This document shows positions 24,835-36,660 of a stretch of DNA of 64,000 nt, piece by piece (within the stretch, counting starts at the first letter, position 1; each line of letters opens with the position of its first letter). Under the pieces are notes generated by a model. That model ran no database searches, was not told where the DNA came from, and worked only from the letters and a program-made list of their open reading frames with translations. A program made the position numbers and the translations under genes. Source of the DNA: Brassica napus (lineage: Eukaryota > Streptophyta > Magnoliopsida > Brassicales > Brassicaceae); NCBI RefSeq assembly GCF_020379485.1, contig NC_063446.1, forward strand, positions 13,997,597 through 14,061,596. Direction: 5' to 3'.

Positions 24835-27108
24835 ATCTCCCACATGAATAGAAATGACTCTAGACACTAGACGACTCGATGGACTTGACTTTCTAGACAA
24901 GACTCGACAAGACCTAACTAAGGACTTTTGAGAGTACAAACGAAAAATCCACTGCATGATGAGTTGGTAGCAATTTTTCAGCCTTGAACCAGTCATTGTT
25001 AATAGCTATCGGATTTACTCGGCCAGGAGGTGGCCATGATGTCTTGAACCTCCCGGGCTTTGGTGTAAACCTAGACAACAACTATAGCACAGCTTCATTC
25101 TCTCAGAGAACTAGGTTCTCTATTGTGTTCATTTTGACCATGAACAGTCCTGGTTAATCATAAGTGAACTTGGAGAATATAGCATTTCCTTCATTCTCCT
25201 AGAAATAGCCATATTTCACACTCACAAGGTGATTTGCCATTAACTTTGTTTAGAAGAGTATCATGTACTACTCCATTCATATCTCAAAGCTATGGACACA
25301 AATCATTAAAAGCTAATGCTTATCCTATATTCCTTACATGTAGCACTGTTTAATCATCATAGGAACTGGGTATAGAGCGAAGTCTTACAGTGCTTTGGGC
25401 AGATTTAGTTTGACTTAGTTGTCTCCTTAAACTTATTTCTTGGAATTTCCAGTCAGTTAGGTAGAGTTACCGCCAAACCTCATCTTAATTCACAGGCTAC
25501 CCATTCATTTTGATGATATACAATATGATCTCATGACACACCTTTAATAAAAGGATCCTAGGTTGTCATCACAGTGAACATAATCTCTTGAGATTAGTCG
25601 AGATCAATTGTCTAATGATTTTTGTCATCTTTTTTAAAGATACAATTAACCATTATACACAAAACTCTGTGTATGACACTAGTTTTTTTTTAGTTCATTT
25701 GGCCTCTTGCCAACAACTTTATATGGTAAGCAAAACTTCCCCCACATTTTTTGAGATAACTCAAAATATGCATATTTGCATTTTACATCTCTTAAGAGTT
25801 TAGAAAGTTAATCTACAACTCTTTTAGATTTAAATGAATAAAAAAAGCAATTTCGAAAATAAAAAGCAATTTCGAAAATTATTACAATTTTCTTTAAAAT
25901 GTGTTTCATTCTTAGAAATTCACATTTTAGATACAATTATTTTCATAGTTCTCTCAAGTTGATTTATAAATCCAACTTGTATATGATTTGAATTTTTCCA
26001 AAACATATTTTTGTTTTTTTAGCAAATATACATATCATTATAAGATATTATTTGTACCATCAAAACCAATTTTATATGATTATTCTCAACTATATTGATT
26101 TTAGAGACTACAATACACATGTCAGTTTCAGTCATTGGTCTGAAAATTCTCATTGTTTTTTGCATGACCAATCTTTTTACAACTTGCCTTTAAGCATTGA
26201 CAAAATACAAATGTTTTGATCAATATCAATAAACATTTTATTTTCTACGGCAAACGGATTCATATGTAGCAGATCTCTCCCAAACTTAATTTGGAGCGTC
26301 GTCTAACAACCATTTCCATCTATACAATTTGATCTCTTAAAGATCAAAATGTTGTTTTATAATTATAAGTATGATATCACTATATTTGAAACTTGAATTT
26401 CTTTTTATTTTTTCATTGGTCACACGATGTATGTATTTAATAATTAAATTAAGTTATTCCAAGAATAAAAATCTGAAACAAGAAATCAAAACGTTAAACA
26501 TTCTTGATAATTAAAGCAAATATTTATCTTTAACCAAGTCCAAGCATTAAACCAGACCAAGTCACAATCAAGAGCATATGTCAATAAAAAAAAAACGTCT
26601 ACAATTTAATTCTATTAAACAGACAGTTTTTTCTTTAATTCTATTAAATTCTGCAATTTATTAAAATCAATAAAATACTCAACAAACCCATAGTATGATT
26701 TGGATCGGAACAGTCAACAACTATCGATCCATGGTCATAACTCTGTCTTCCTCTGAATACTTGTATTGTCATAATAATTCTAAAAAATATCAGTATTGGT
26801 AAGAAAAACTGGTTTTAAAGTATTTTAACTCAGAAACCGTTCTAGGAAATCAAGAATTATCTGATAGAAGCGAATGATTTTCCATCATAATTATTTCTTC
26901 AACTCCTGTTTTCATGAAAAAATACTTCACAAAAGAATCAGTTTTCATTAGTATAATAATACAAACGAAAATTTACAGAATTAAGGTTGTAACAACCGAT
27001 CCAAACCTATTCCGACACCAATTTGAGAATAGTGATGGACCTGTTCTTATAAATAAAAATTTTAACAAAAATCAGTATTGTTAGTGTAATAGCATAAACA
27101 ATATTTAA
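24835..27108 (-). other. Interior of the old LTR element
   Basis: Begins at the PPT complement (caatctcccacatgaa). No reading frame resembling gag or pol was found in either orientation. The sequence is AT-rich and non-coding. A conventional primer-binding site was not recognised at the far end, where a MITE has inserted. Confidence 0.55.
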
Positions 27109-27443
27109 GAGGTGTTATTGGTTTATATATTTTGATTGATTTAGAAATCCATATAGTATTTATAAATCCAAGTAAAATATGCAAATCCGGAGGTTTTTCC
27201 TCGGATTTGAGTCTTTGTATTTTTAACTAAAAAATCCAAACAAATCTATTCAAATCCAATATAAAATCAAATATATTAGTAAATCAGTGCGATTGAATAA
27301 CACTTGATTTGATATAGAATTTCTGAATCATTAAACCAATAACACATGATTTTAATACAGATTTGAAAATCATAAAACCAATAACACTAGATTTAGTTCG
27401 GATTTTCAAATCTATTAAAATACAACAACCAATAACCCCTACT
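27109..27443. mobile_element. Tourist-like MITE
   Basis: Imperfect TIRs GAGGTGTTATTGGTT and (reverse complement of the right end) AGTAGGGGTTATTGGTT, flanked by TAA on both sides (27,106-27,108 and 27,444-27,446). No ORF, 335 bp. The TIR type and 3-bp TWA target fit PIF/Harbinger-derived Tourist MITEs. It inserted near the 5'-LTR junction of the old LTR element and may have removed recognisability of its PBS. Confidence 0.65.
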
Positions 27444-27457
27444 TAAAGATTTAAGAG

Positions 27458-28350
27458 TGTAGGAACCTTATTTTACTACCATAGGACAACTGATATTTGA
27501 AAAAAATAATAAGAACATAAATCAAAATTGCAATACCGAAATAAAAGAATAAAAAAAAATTGCAGAGTCGAGATTGTTAATCTCTTTCTTTAAATCTTTA
27601 AACGCCCCGTAGTGTGACGGTTTTATAGCGCTCAGATTCCCAGGATACAACTGAAACATTGTTTCTGTTTACCATCACCGAAAAACAGAATCTATCGAAC
27701 ATATTTCTGTGATGTACTCTTAGACTAAAAAAATAAAAAATAAATATTCAAGTGGAGGATCATGGTTTTGTTGTTGTTGATCGTATATCTCTTTTACAAT
27801 ATGGAGACTTGAATTATATAAGCTTCTTCCAAAGCAATAACAAAAGAAAACGTAGGCACTAATTATCATAATTAGTTTGGACCCATGACTATCAAAGTCA
27901 GAAAACGTTTCTTTGCTATCAATGAAAAGATATAAATGATTCTTCAATCACCTTTAAATTTGGTCAAAAATATTAAAGAATATTAGACTAGACCAAATCT
28001 TACATCCAATCCCAATTCCAAACCCGAATATGATATCAAACTTGGTTTAATTCATTTCGGTTTGATACACAAATATTTATTTGGGCATATCTTTTCACTA
28101 TTATACCATAGCATAACCATTTTATTACTTCTCCATATTTTTATGTAGCACATTTACTAGTTTCTCAAACATAGTCAAATTGCCAAGTTCTACAAGCTTT
28201 CCAAGTCAATGACTTTGAACCAACATTTTCTTATTCAAACCAACTCTGATTTTGAATAGTGTCAAACATTCGGTTATTCCGACGAACGTCTTCGTCCGGA
28301 AACTTATCGAAAAATGGTCTTAAACCATTTGTCAAAAACGAGTTCCAACG
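27458..28350 (-). repeat. 5' LTR; paralogous empty site of the CACTA
   Basis: 893-bp partner of the LTR at 16,681/24,834. It contains gtagtgtgacggtttt without the CACTA, that is, the pre-insertion sequence with a single GAC. Confidence 0.78.
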
Positions 28351-28493
28351 TATCGTTGTAGGCTTAGCAGGCTTTTGTTCTGTCATTTTCTCTCTTTCTC
28401 CCTTCAAATTTCCGATTTTATTTTTGTTGGTTTGCACCAATACAAAATAAGTTGTATATAGAGCCGTGCATTTAAACCGACCCATATTGTAGA

Positions 28494-28664
28494 TGTGTCA
28501 AGGAAGGAGGAGCGGCGCATGCAAAGAGGTTTACATTTTGGGTAAGAGTGAGTACAAGCGATAGAGGATGGACTGGTGAATGTATGGGAGAGCCGATGCC
28601 GAGTGTTAAGAAGGCTAAAGACTCTGCTGCTTCTCTTCTTCTTGAGCTTCTCAGAGAAACTTAA
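28494..28664 (+). pseudogene. DCL1: DCL1 relic: last coding segment only
   Basis: Plus-strand frame from 28,494 reads CVKEGGAAHAKRFTF, then VRVSTSDRGW, GEPMPSVKKAKDSAA and SLLLELLRET, ending in TAA at 28,662-28,664. This is the end of the second dsRNA-binding domain of Dicer-like 1, the plant miRNA-processing RNase III. It is preceded by an acceptor-like ttgtag, so it looks like the last exon. PAZ, helicase and RNase III regions are absent: 143 bp upstream begins the LTR of the old retroelement, and nothing DCL1-like was seen on its far side. Position and orientation, between NGA3 and LHY, match At1g01040. The segment itself has no stop, but cannot make Dicer. Confidence 0.85.
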
Positions 28665-29338
28665 AAAAAAACTTATTCTTGATTTCTATAGAGTTTAAAT
28701 ATTGGTGGATTTGGTCACTTGTTGTATGGTGTGATGTTTAAACTTTAAACTTTGCTTTTTATATTAAGTTAACCAAGTGAGTTTTGTGTATATACAGAGA
28801 CAGGCATGTTCATTTAGGATCGATTTGTCTGATTTCATCTAATATTCAAATATTTTGTAGTAAATTAATTGATTTGAATCAGCTTCACTCCCCTGAACTG
28901 AGCTTGTAATATAAAAATGATGTGCATGGACCCAGTTAGTGAAAATATCTTAAGCCCATCGTATACCTTTGGGCACCTTCAAGTCGAGTTTAAACCATTC
29001 AAGAAAGTTGAAGCATTGTGGCAGAAACACCAAAGACAAACACGAAGTCTTTATCAAATCTAAAACTGTGTTTATGATTTCAAAAATATCCAAAATAGAC
29101 ATAAATCCATTGCTTAATGGTAAATTTAACAATAACACACCAGAGACCAGAAGTGGCGGACACAAACAGAGACATCAGACACGGAGATGGAGTAGTAATA
29201 TGGTACAGAAATTGACATGACAGAAGAAATGTTCAGATCAGATGGATCTTAAAAAGAAGAAGAAGAAAGAAAAAAAGTCTCTTTCCATAAAAGATTGAAT
29301 GAAGAAGCAAATATAATTTACCTCAAAGTCTGTGTTGG
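28665..29338. other. Intergenic between DCL1 relic and LHY
   Basis: No coding sequence recognised. PPA1 (At1g01050), expected here by synteny, appears lost. Confidence 0.5.
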
Positions 29339-32060
29339 TTATGTTGAAGCTTCTGCTTCCAGACGAAGCCTCTTGCAGCAGACCTTTTCATCATTGTGAT
29401 TGTTTGCGTTTCCAACTTGGCTCTCTTTCGCTTCCATGGAACATCTCTTGTATGGCTTAAACCCTGTCTCTCTCATTTTAAGACTCTTCCCCGGTTCTTC
29501 ATCCACTGCGCTTTCTTGGTCTGCTTTACAAGAATCTTGAATCTTGTTCAAGTTATTATGAGCCAATGGCATTGACGTGTCGCTAATTTGTTTTCCATTC
29601 AAATCCTCTGCTGCTTGAGGAGGTGAAAAGCTTTGTGGCAACCTCTCTCTTGCAAAGAGAGCCTGAAATGCTATACGACCCTGAGACCAGAGTTTCACGG
29701 TTAGTGTTAATTCCAAAGCAAAACGCTGCAAGTGAATGAATCATTGTTTTTTTTTTTTTTTTTGGTTTTACCCCTTGAGAGACTTCCTTCCATGAATCAG
29801 TAGTTTGGTTGTTGTTGTTGTCTCTGATTTTACTCCGACGGTTGCTTAACTCAATAACACTTGGCTGGTTTGCATCTGCCTCTTTTTCTTTCTCCAATGC
29901 GTCTGTTTCCACGTCACTGCCTGAAGGTGTGTTTGACCCACACGATGAGCGGTCCACTGGATTTTTCTTGTGGGAAACGTTTGAATCTTGCAAAGCAGCA
30001 ACAACTTCCTCCTTGTCACCGTCAGCCTTTAGCTTGGTAATTCCAGTCTCCTCTGAATCGTCGGATGATGAATCTGGAGATTTTGAAGCCATGTTTTGTT
30101 CTTGAAAGGCCGTGCTTTGTTTCTCAAGTTGATCATTTCGGACGTTATCCATAGCAGCTGGAGTTGGAACTGAGACGGCTGGTAATGGGACTGGAGTAGG
30201 AAGAAGTCCATGAGAAGCCCACCAAGCAGTTGCGGCAGCTACTGTAGCAGCAACGATGGCAGCTATAGTTGGAGGAGAAGAGCTCATTTGCGTTGATGAG
30301 GCTCCGGCATTAGTAGTAAAGGGCAAGGCCGAAGCAGCGAATGTGGCTGCAGCATGAACAGCAGGATTCTGTAGGAGTGTAGACATGATAAGATTGGAGA
30401 AAGTAGAAGACATGTGGAGAAACGAGCAGAAAGAGAATGCTGGAAACGCTTGATGGGAAGTTGTAGTAGTAGCAGCAGATGGTGAAGTTTTAGTAGCTGG
30501 ATGATGCCTTGCGCTGTGCAGACCATCATCATCTCTGTCTTTGTTCTCCTTATGAACCATGTTGTTGTCCACATTTGAAGCCTTGCTTGTTTCATTATCG
30601 GCACTTGCCTGCTCAAAATAATCAGAATGGAACCAAGTTTTTCTTTTATTGCTATGGAGGAACTTCAAAATACAGCATCATGTTCTAGGACTACAATCTT
30701 TATACCTTTCTTAACGACGGATCAGAAGATTCCATGAATGTCTTTAGTTTCCCTGGAGTTACTACTTTATTTGGTAAGGGATACTTGTTCACCCCTGAGC
30801 AGTTCTCTTCTTGATTTTCTTTCCCAGTTGATGTTTTCTAAACCAGAAACAAAAGCATAACAAGTCTGTCACAAGAAACAACAACAAAATGATAGAATGA
30901 AGAACCAAAAAAACCTCAGAAATGGGCACTTTTTCCAAATCCAAGAAGACCTGAGGCTGGTTACATTGTGAAGAAGATGGGCCAGGTTTCCGAGGATAAG
31001 GAACATTGGGTTTTCTTTTAGGACGAGGAGGTGGAATCTCTATGTCCAGAGCTTTAATGCCTTTGGCTTCAGCCTCTTTCTCCAACTGAAGAGTCCAACC
31101 ACAACTGTGAGTTCCTTTTTTTTTTGTTTTTTCCAAATCGGAGATTGTAAATGCAACCCTGAGACTCTTGAGCTTGATGTTAAAAAAAAAAAAAAGTCTT
31201 ATACTGACCCGAATGTGTTCGTGGTGGGTAGAGGAGACACTTTACTTCATGTCCTTTTCCTATAGGGGCCAAGGAGGTTTGGTTTTTGCTATTTGAATGG
31301 CTAAAAGAGTCCATGCAATCTCATTATCTCATGGAGTTTGGTGAATATGGGACAAAAGTGTGTCATGCGAAATGCAATGCTAGTTATGTTACTGTAGACT
31401 TGTCTCAGATAATGAATGGATCCCTCTCTCTCTCTCTTTGATCTAATAGTAAAATATTGAAACCAATAATTTCTACAAAGCATCTGCTGCTATCCTTGGA
31501 ACCAACCAACTCTACTTAGCAAAATAAAACAACACACAAGTGACAGGTAGTGAGATAGGCAATCTCTAAACATAGTCATTGACTAAATTCATGGGATCTA
31601 TCTATATATTGACTCACTATCAATCAACCAACAGAACCGAACGGCTTACCTTTGTGAAGAACTTTTGTGCATGGCTTCTGATCTGAACAGCAGTCTTTGT
31701 CCCAATATGTTCTGTACAAAAAGAATAAAAATAAAAAAAAATGAAGGAAAAAGAACAGAGAAGACTGATGTTCAGATCATACAGCAAGAAGCTAATAATG
31801 TATTGGGACCTTGGATACGTAGCCAAGCTCGTCCATAAAGCCTCAAGGCTTCAAGAAACCTATCATGCTCGTCCTCAGTCCATCGTTCTCGCTGCTTTGT
31901 TATTGTATATGGCTTTCTTGCCTATTCATTCAACAAAACCAAATATTCGCTCACGTCACACTAAACAAAGAAGAAAAATCTCAAACTAGGACAATCTTTT
32001 GCATTTTATTACCTTAGTTAATAATTCTTCACCAGGTCCATCAGATGTATTTGTATCCAT
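29339..32060 (-). CDS. LHY: Circadian clock MYB-related factor LHY
   Basis: Morning-phased repressor of the plant clock that binds evening elements, partly with CCA1. Coding exons: 32,060-32,013; 31,921-31,810; 31,711-31,650; 31,085-30,915; 30,837-30,706; 30,608-29,772; 29,680-29,339. All junctions are GT-AG and keep frame, giving 567 residues. It starts [16 protein letters not shown]. The single MYB repeat covers about 24-74 with [16 protein letters not shown] and the SHAQKFF signature at 66-72. A basic/proline segment follows ([13 protein letters not shown]), then the alanine-rich middle ([18 protein letters not shown]), the phospho-Ser-like [14 protein letters not shown] block and the conserved end ([21 protein letters not shown] to [10 protein letters not shown]). 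It is shorter than Arabidopsis LHY (about 645) through loss in the Gln/His-rich centre. Appears functional. Confidence 0.95.
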
Positions 32061-33277
32061 AACCGGATCCTAGCTGCTTCAAATCCAAACATCAAAGTTC
32101 CTCCCGCCCCACAAATTGCAAAGCCGTTGTGACTTCTAATTGAAAAGACCTCTTAAAGATTCTAGCTTAGCTGCAAAAGGAGAAAGAAACTATGAGAAAA
32201 TATTTTATCCACACTAGGACAATACTAACAAAAAGAGATAGAGAATAAGAAATCAAAGTGAGAAATCTCTGAAAAGTCCACAGAGTAGCTTCAAAAGAAT
32301 TCCCTTTTCTTTTCTAAAAAAAATTCAAACCCAAACGAATCCATTGCAGCTAAAACCTTTATAGAGCATCACAAACACCCTAAAATCAGTAATGATTGCT
32401 TCCAAATTAATCTTAAGATTTGTTTGATTAGTTATGCTAACAGCCTAACAACAACAACTTAGAGCAGCTAGCTAATATATTTTACTAAATTTCTTCTTCA
32501 GCAACGGAACAGAGATTCTAATATTGCTAAATAGTGTAAAACACATACCCTTAGCCACTATGAAGGAACAAAGTATGCAAATCCAAAATAGAAACTAGAT
32601 CATCTCACGGCAACTCGCCGGAGAAGTCATCGTTCCCGGAAAACAATAAACACTCTTTTTTTCAGCAGAGCTAGAGCTGGAGAATAGATTGAGAAGAAGG
32701 AAGACTGTTTAAGGCTGAAGAAGAAGACAGGCTGAAGTCAGAAGCAAATCTCAGCCATAACCATTTTTCTTTAATTTCCTTCAATTTTTTTTAATGTGTT
32801 TCTTTATATGAATTATTTGAGGCTGAAACAGCACGAAGGGTATAAATGGAAAAAACAGAAGTCACCGGAGATCGACACGCGGTGAGATAGTAGTGGCTTC
32901 TCACTGCACTTTTCCTATCTCCAGTCCCCAACTTGGCTTCTCTTTGAGCCAGAAAGTCGTCCTTTTTGTTTAGTTCGTCAAGGTAAAAACCAGCGTGGGG
33001 TCCATTAAACTCATACGTGTCGGTCCATCTGGGCTTCTAATAGAACTTTATATAGACCTAAACAATAGCTTTTGCTTTTCGATTTTTATTTCGGCTTTAT
33101 GATACCCATTTATATCGAGTTTATTAACATTTCGATTCAAAACTATATCTACGTAGCATTTAACTTAGTACTAGTATATAAGAAACACCACCAAACATCA
33201 AACAGAAGGCAGGAGACAAGCTTAGCTTATGGTTAAGCTTTTCTTTTCAGACTTGAGCTGTTCCTTGGGTAAACTTA
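32061..33277. other. LHY 5' UTR introns and promoter
   Basis: Non-coding. Several short exon-like pieces around 32,160-32,700 fit the spliced 5' UTR typical of LHY. An ACGTGTC (ABRE/G-box-like) motif lies near 33,017. UMAMIT28-like, At1g01080 and PDH-E1 alpha genes expected next by synteny are absent. Confidence 0.45.
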
Positions 33278-33718
33278 GAGCATCCGCAATGGTGGACTCC
33301 TTCTTAGAGTCCTTATCATTATTATATTAATTTTTTTTTTGTTTTTTTTGTTTGAATAGTTAAGGACTCTAGTCAAAATAATGTGTCTAATGGTGATCCC
33401 CAATTAGGAGTTTTTAGAAATAAAAAAAATATTTTTTTAAAAAATTGAAATTGAAATTTTATTAATTGCATGATTAAAAATAAATATACCAGAAAAGAGA
33501 AGTTTAAAAATGTATAAGTTTAAAAACTATAAGTTTTTCAATTTCAATTAAAAAAAAATTATAAATTATAAGCTAAAGAATTTCTATTAGTTTTTCTTAT
33601 CTTATGTATAAGTTTATCTTCTTAAAAGTTAAAACTATAGGTTTCATTTAATGTAAGTGTGATAGAGTTTAAAAATGTCTATGTTTGATACAAGTTTAAA
33701 AATGTTTACAAGTCATAG

Positions 33719-34450
33719 TTGAACACGCTAGGCCCTATAATATCAAGAGCCAAACTCGAGAACTCTGCTTCAAGATCCAACTCAATCGTGTCCCCTCCTC
33801 CGCTTCAAACTTCTTTCTCCCTTAAGAGTTTCTCAGATTTCAGTATCATTTTCTCAGAACAGTTGCTGAATACTTTGACCATGGCCTCCAAATACAATGC
33901 ATGGAACGCATGAGTTATAGCTGCAACACAGATCATCATCAATGGCCATAAACATAGAGAGAGTAACAAAAACAGCTTTACTTACCTCTTCTTCTTAACT
34001 TCCAGGTATCAAGGTCAGCAGGTATCAACCCTTTTTCCATGACGGGTTCTAAGATCTCAGCAAGAACTCCCTAAAGAAAAATACAAAGAAAAGTTACTTG
34101 ATGGTGGTACCAAAAGAAAACAAAACAAAGACACTGACTGACTCCATTACCTTGTCATAAGAAAACGCGTTCTCTCTGAGGACATGCCGCAACAGTAGGA
34201 TCAGAGATGACAACAAATGCCTTTGGACCAAACGCAAGTTTGTAAACTCCTCCATGCTTTAAAACAAGAACATCACAGAATCAAAACAACAAAGTTCTCA
34301 ACTTTAAGATGTAAATCAGAGTAAGTCTTAATAGCATATACCTCCATGAACCAGTCGTAGAGGAATAAGAAGAAAGGCTTCCCAAACAAATCAGAGACAG
34401 CTCCTTCAGCAGTGGGCATTGAACCCAAACTCCATCATTACTAACAACAC
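33719..34450 (-). pseudogene. CYP97B3 (At4g15110) fragment, captured
   Basis: Minus-strand exons with introns between them: [19 protein letters not shown] and FLYDWFME (to 34,341); [17 protein letters not shown] then, after a frameshift, [10 protein letters not shown] (to about 34,153); [28 protein letters not shown] (to about 33,986); and [40 protein letters not shown] (to 33,719). These correspond to the N-terminal third of the carotenoid beta-ring hydroxylase-type P450; the heme-binding C-terminus is missing. A 1-2-bp loss near 34,190 and a stop near 33,805 break the frame. Clearly non-functional. Confidence 0.85.
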
Positions 34451-34574
34451 AAGTCTCTTACTTTGTGTCTTCTCTAGTTCTGTTTTTCACATATCCACAA
34501 TAAAAATCTACTAAAGCTATCGACTTTAGCCATCATTACCACAGACATCTATAGATTGAAGCAAAGAGTTTCAA

Positions 34575-35110
34575 AAATCTAATCAGGAGTTTACCAGGAG
34601 GCCCAGATCTCTTCCTCGGAGGCGTAGGGGCTAATCCCTAAACGCTTGTACGGGTCCCAGACCCTGGTTCAAGGGAACGTGAAGACGTTGCCTAAACACA
34701 AAAAAGGTTAATTCGATTTACATGAGTTAATAAAAAAAACAGAGTAAAGATTGAAACTTTAGCGAGAGGAAGGGGAGATGATAATAATAACCTCCGTATG
34801 GAGAATCAGCGGAGGAGCACTTAATGGGTTTGAAGCTTCTCAAAAGGTTCCGAGATAGTGACAGTGACTGATTTGGATTCCGTAAGAGAGAACTGTAATC
34901 ATAAACAAATTCATAAGCTCTTAAGATTCGATTATGGAACAAGTATACGAACAAACCCTTGAATTTGAAATCGGATAAGCCGAAAGAAGGTGAAATGAAG
35001 GCAGACGAAGGAGATAGAGAGAGATGTTACAGCTTCGATGCAGCGATGAACGAAGAAGATACTGTAGAGCCAGAGAGAAGAAGAGACGACAACATGGTTT
35101 CACAATCCGA
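34575..35110 (-). pseudogene. CPP1/CDF1 (At5g23040) 5' fragment, captured
   Basis: Minus-strand segments read SLLRNPNQSLSLSR, SFKPIKCSSADSPYGG, then after an intron (donor near 34,792, acceptor near 34,696) NVFTFP-stop-TRVWDPYKRLG and ISPYASEEEIWAS. These match the transit peptide and start of the J-like domain of the chloroplast chaperone-like protein of POR1. An arginine codon has become TGA. The match stops at 34,583, where CYP97B3 sequence follows after about 130 bp. Introns are kept, so the copy came from genomic DNA. Confidence 0.75.
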
Positions 35111-35555
35111 ATCGCCTTTAGCCTTCAAGAGAGCTTTTTTTTTCATGACGGAGAAAGAGAATAAATTTTTTTTCCCACACGCGAAACACAACCCCAGCCA
35201 GACCACTCACGCCTTGCCACGTCTTTAAGGATTTGATCCTTAAACGCTTTAATTAAGGATCAATCCTTCGGTTACGAAATTTTTTTATTATTATTTATAT
35301 GTCATTTGCCTATGTAATCGTGCTAAGGATTCATAACGAACCCGCGTTGCGGGTGCTCTTGCTCTTAGGATCCTCACATCTGTAACAGCAGATATTTTTC
35401 CAATCTCAAAATGTTATAATCAATTCTAACAAAAGAAAAAATAACTTAAATCTTCTATAGAGCAGACCAAACCAAGTAGTAATTCGTACGACAAAATACT
35501 GGAGGTGTCAAAAAAGATAAAACCAACAAGAAAAACACTAGTAATTGATGGCTGC

Positions 35556-36179
<624 letters not shown>

Positions 36180-36404
36180 TTAATCACCAATTCGGTCCGT
36201 TCAATTCGAAATTCTAACTAGTCACAACCCAAAGAAATGATCCTAAAAAAACATCAAAAAGCCAACAGGCCTGTAGCAAATACATATATACACAATCTAA
36301 CAATGATCTTCCAGGATTCATAAGATCGTAGTAAACAGAGGAGAACATCATGTACCTTAGACTGGGATCGATTATGCTTTCGCAGAGCGGCTCCGAGGGA
36401 AATT

Positions 36405-36515
36405 TCGCTAGGGTTTGATACACGTATGTGGGTGGGATAGACGCAGACATTTTATAAAGCCTCTAACCCAGGCAGTTACGGGCCGGTTTTATATTCGGTC
36501 GGCCCATTTTATTAT
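36405..36515 (-). promoter_or_regulatory. RPP1 promoter and 5' UTR motifs
   Basis: On the minus strand, ATGGGCC (site II, near 36,503) and ggcccgt (near 36,480) lie upstream of AAACCCTAG (telo-box, near 36,415). A 5'-UTR intron (donor aaggtac near 36,355, acceptor tttcag near 36,156) explains the distance to the ATG. This layout is standard for plant ribosomal-protein genes. Confidence 0.55.
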
Positions 36516-36609
36516 TACCTGTACACGGTTTTAACCCTTATTAGGCCTTTATTTTTATTGAGTACTCAGGCCTGTGTAAATATAGATTAGAGCCCAAATG
36601 GAGAGAGAG

Positions 36610-36660
36610 TGGAGATGCAGTGTACTGACCTCGTACCTCTACCATTTAAGCTACATCCCC
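36610..36660 (-). pseudogene. tRNA-Ala relic without anticodon arm
   Basis: Minus strand starts GGGGATGTAGCTTAAATGG TAGAG (acceptor 5' strand and D arm of tRNA-Ala) and ends with GTACAC TGCATCTCCA (T arm and acceptor 3' strand, which pairs with GGGGATG at most positions). The roughly 22-nt anticodon arm expected between the two GAG strings is missing. At 51 nt it cannot function as a tRNA; it is a pseudogene or a retroposon head. Confidence 0.65.

Larger units (their letters stand above)
16681..28350 (-). mobile_element. Old LTR retrotransposon carrying a nested CACTA and a MITE
   Basis: Two near-identical blocks of about 0.9 kb flank a 2.6-kb interior: 16,681-16,840 plus 24,083-24,834 (split by the CACTA), and 27,458-28,350. 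Boundaries fit LTRs. On the minus strand a purine-rich PPT (GTGGGAGA) abuts TGTTAGAAC at 24,834. The right copy starts tgtaggaacc at 27,458. Flanks TACCG (16,676-16,680) and TATCG (28,351-28,355) fit a 5-bp TSD with one change. Three of the four LTR termini are recognisable and the others are mutated. The interior has no gag or pol frame, so the element is non-autonomous or very old. It lies where the DCL1 body is expected. Confidence 0.72.
33278..35364. mobile_element. TIR element carrying captured gene fragments (Pack-TIR type)
   Basis: Left end GAGCATCCGCAATGG (33,278) and right end, read inward, GAGCAAGAGCACCCGCAAC (35,364). The ends are imperfect inverted repeats flanked by TTA at 33,275-33,277 and 35,365-35,367. 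Subterminal taaggactc/gaatccttag-like strings recur at both ends. A 3-bp TTA target suggests PIF/Harbinger, but the superfamily is not certain. No transposase is present; the interior is filled by pieces of two unrelated chloroplast-protein genes, so this is a non-autonomous, gene-capturing element of 2,087 bp. Confidence 0.62.

Noticed and set aside
16681..28350. Interpretation of the two 0.9-kb blocks as a simple segmental duplication
   Set aside because: PPT next to the inner boundary, TG/CA-like ends and near-matching 5-bp flanks fit LTRs better.
31741..31989. Plus-strand ORF over LHY exons 2-3
   Set aside because: Antisense to the MYB exons; no motif.
36214..36450. ORF upstream of RPP1 starting MSASIPPTYVYQT
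   Set aside because: It lies in the transcribed leader with a telo-box and an intron donor; no family similarity, so 5' UTR.
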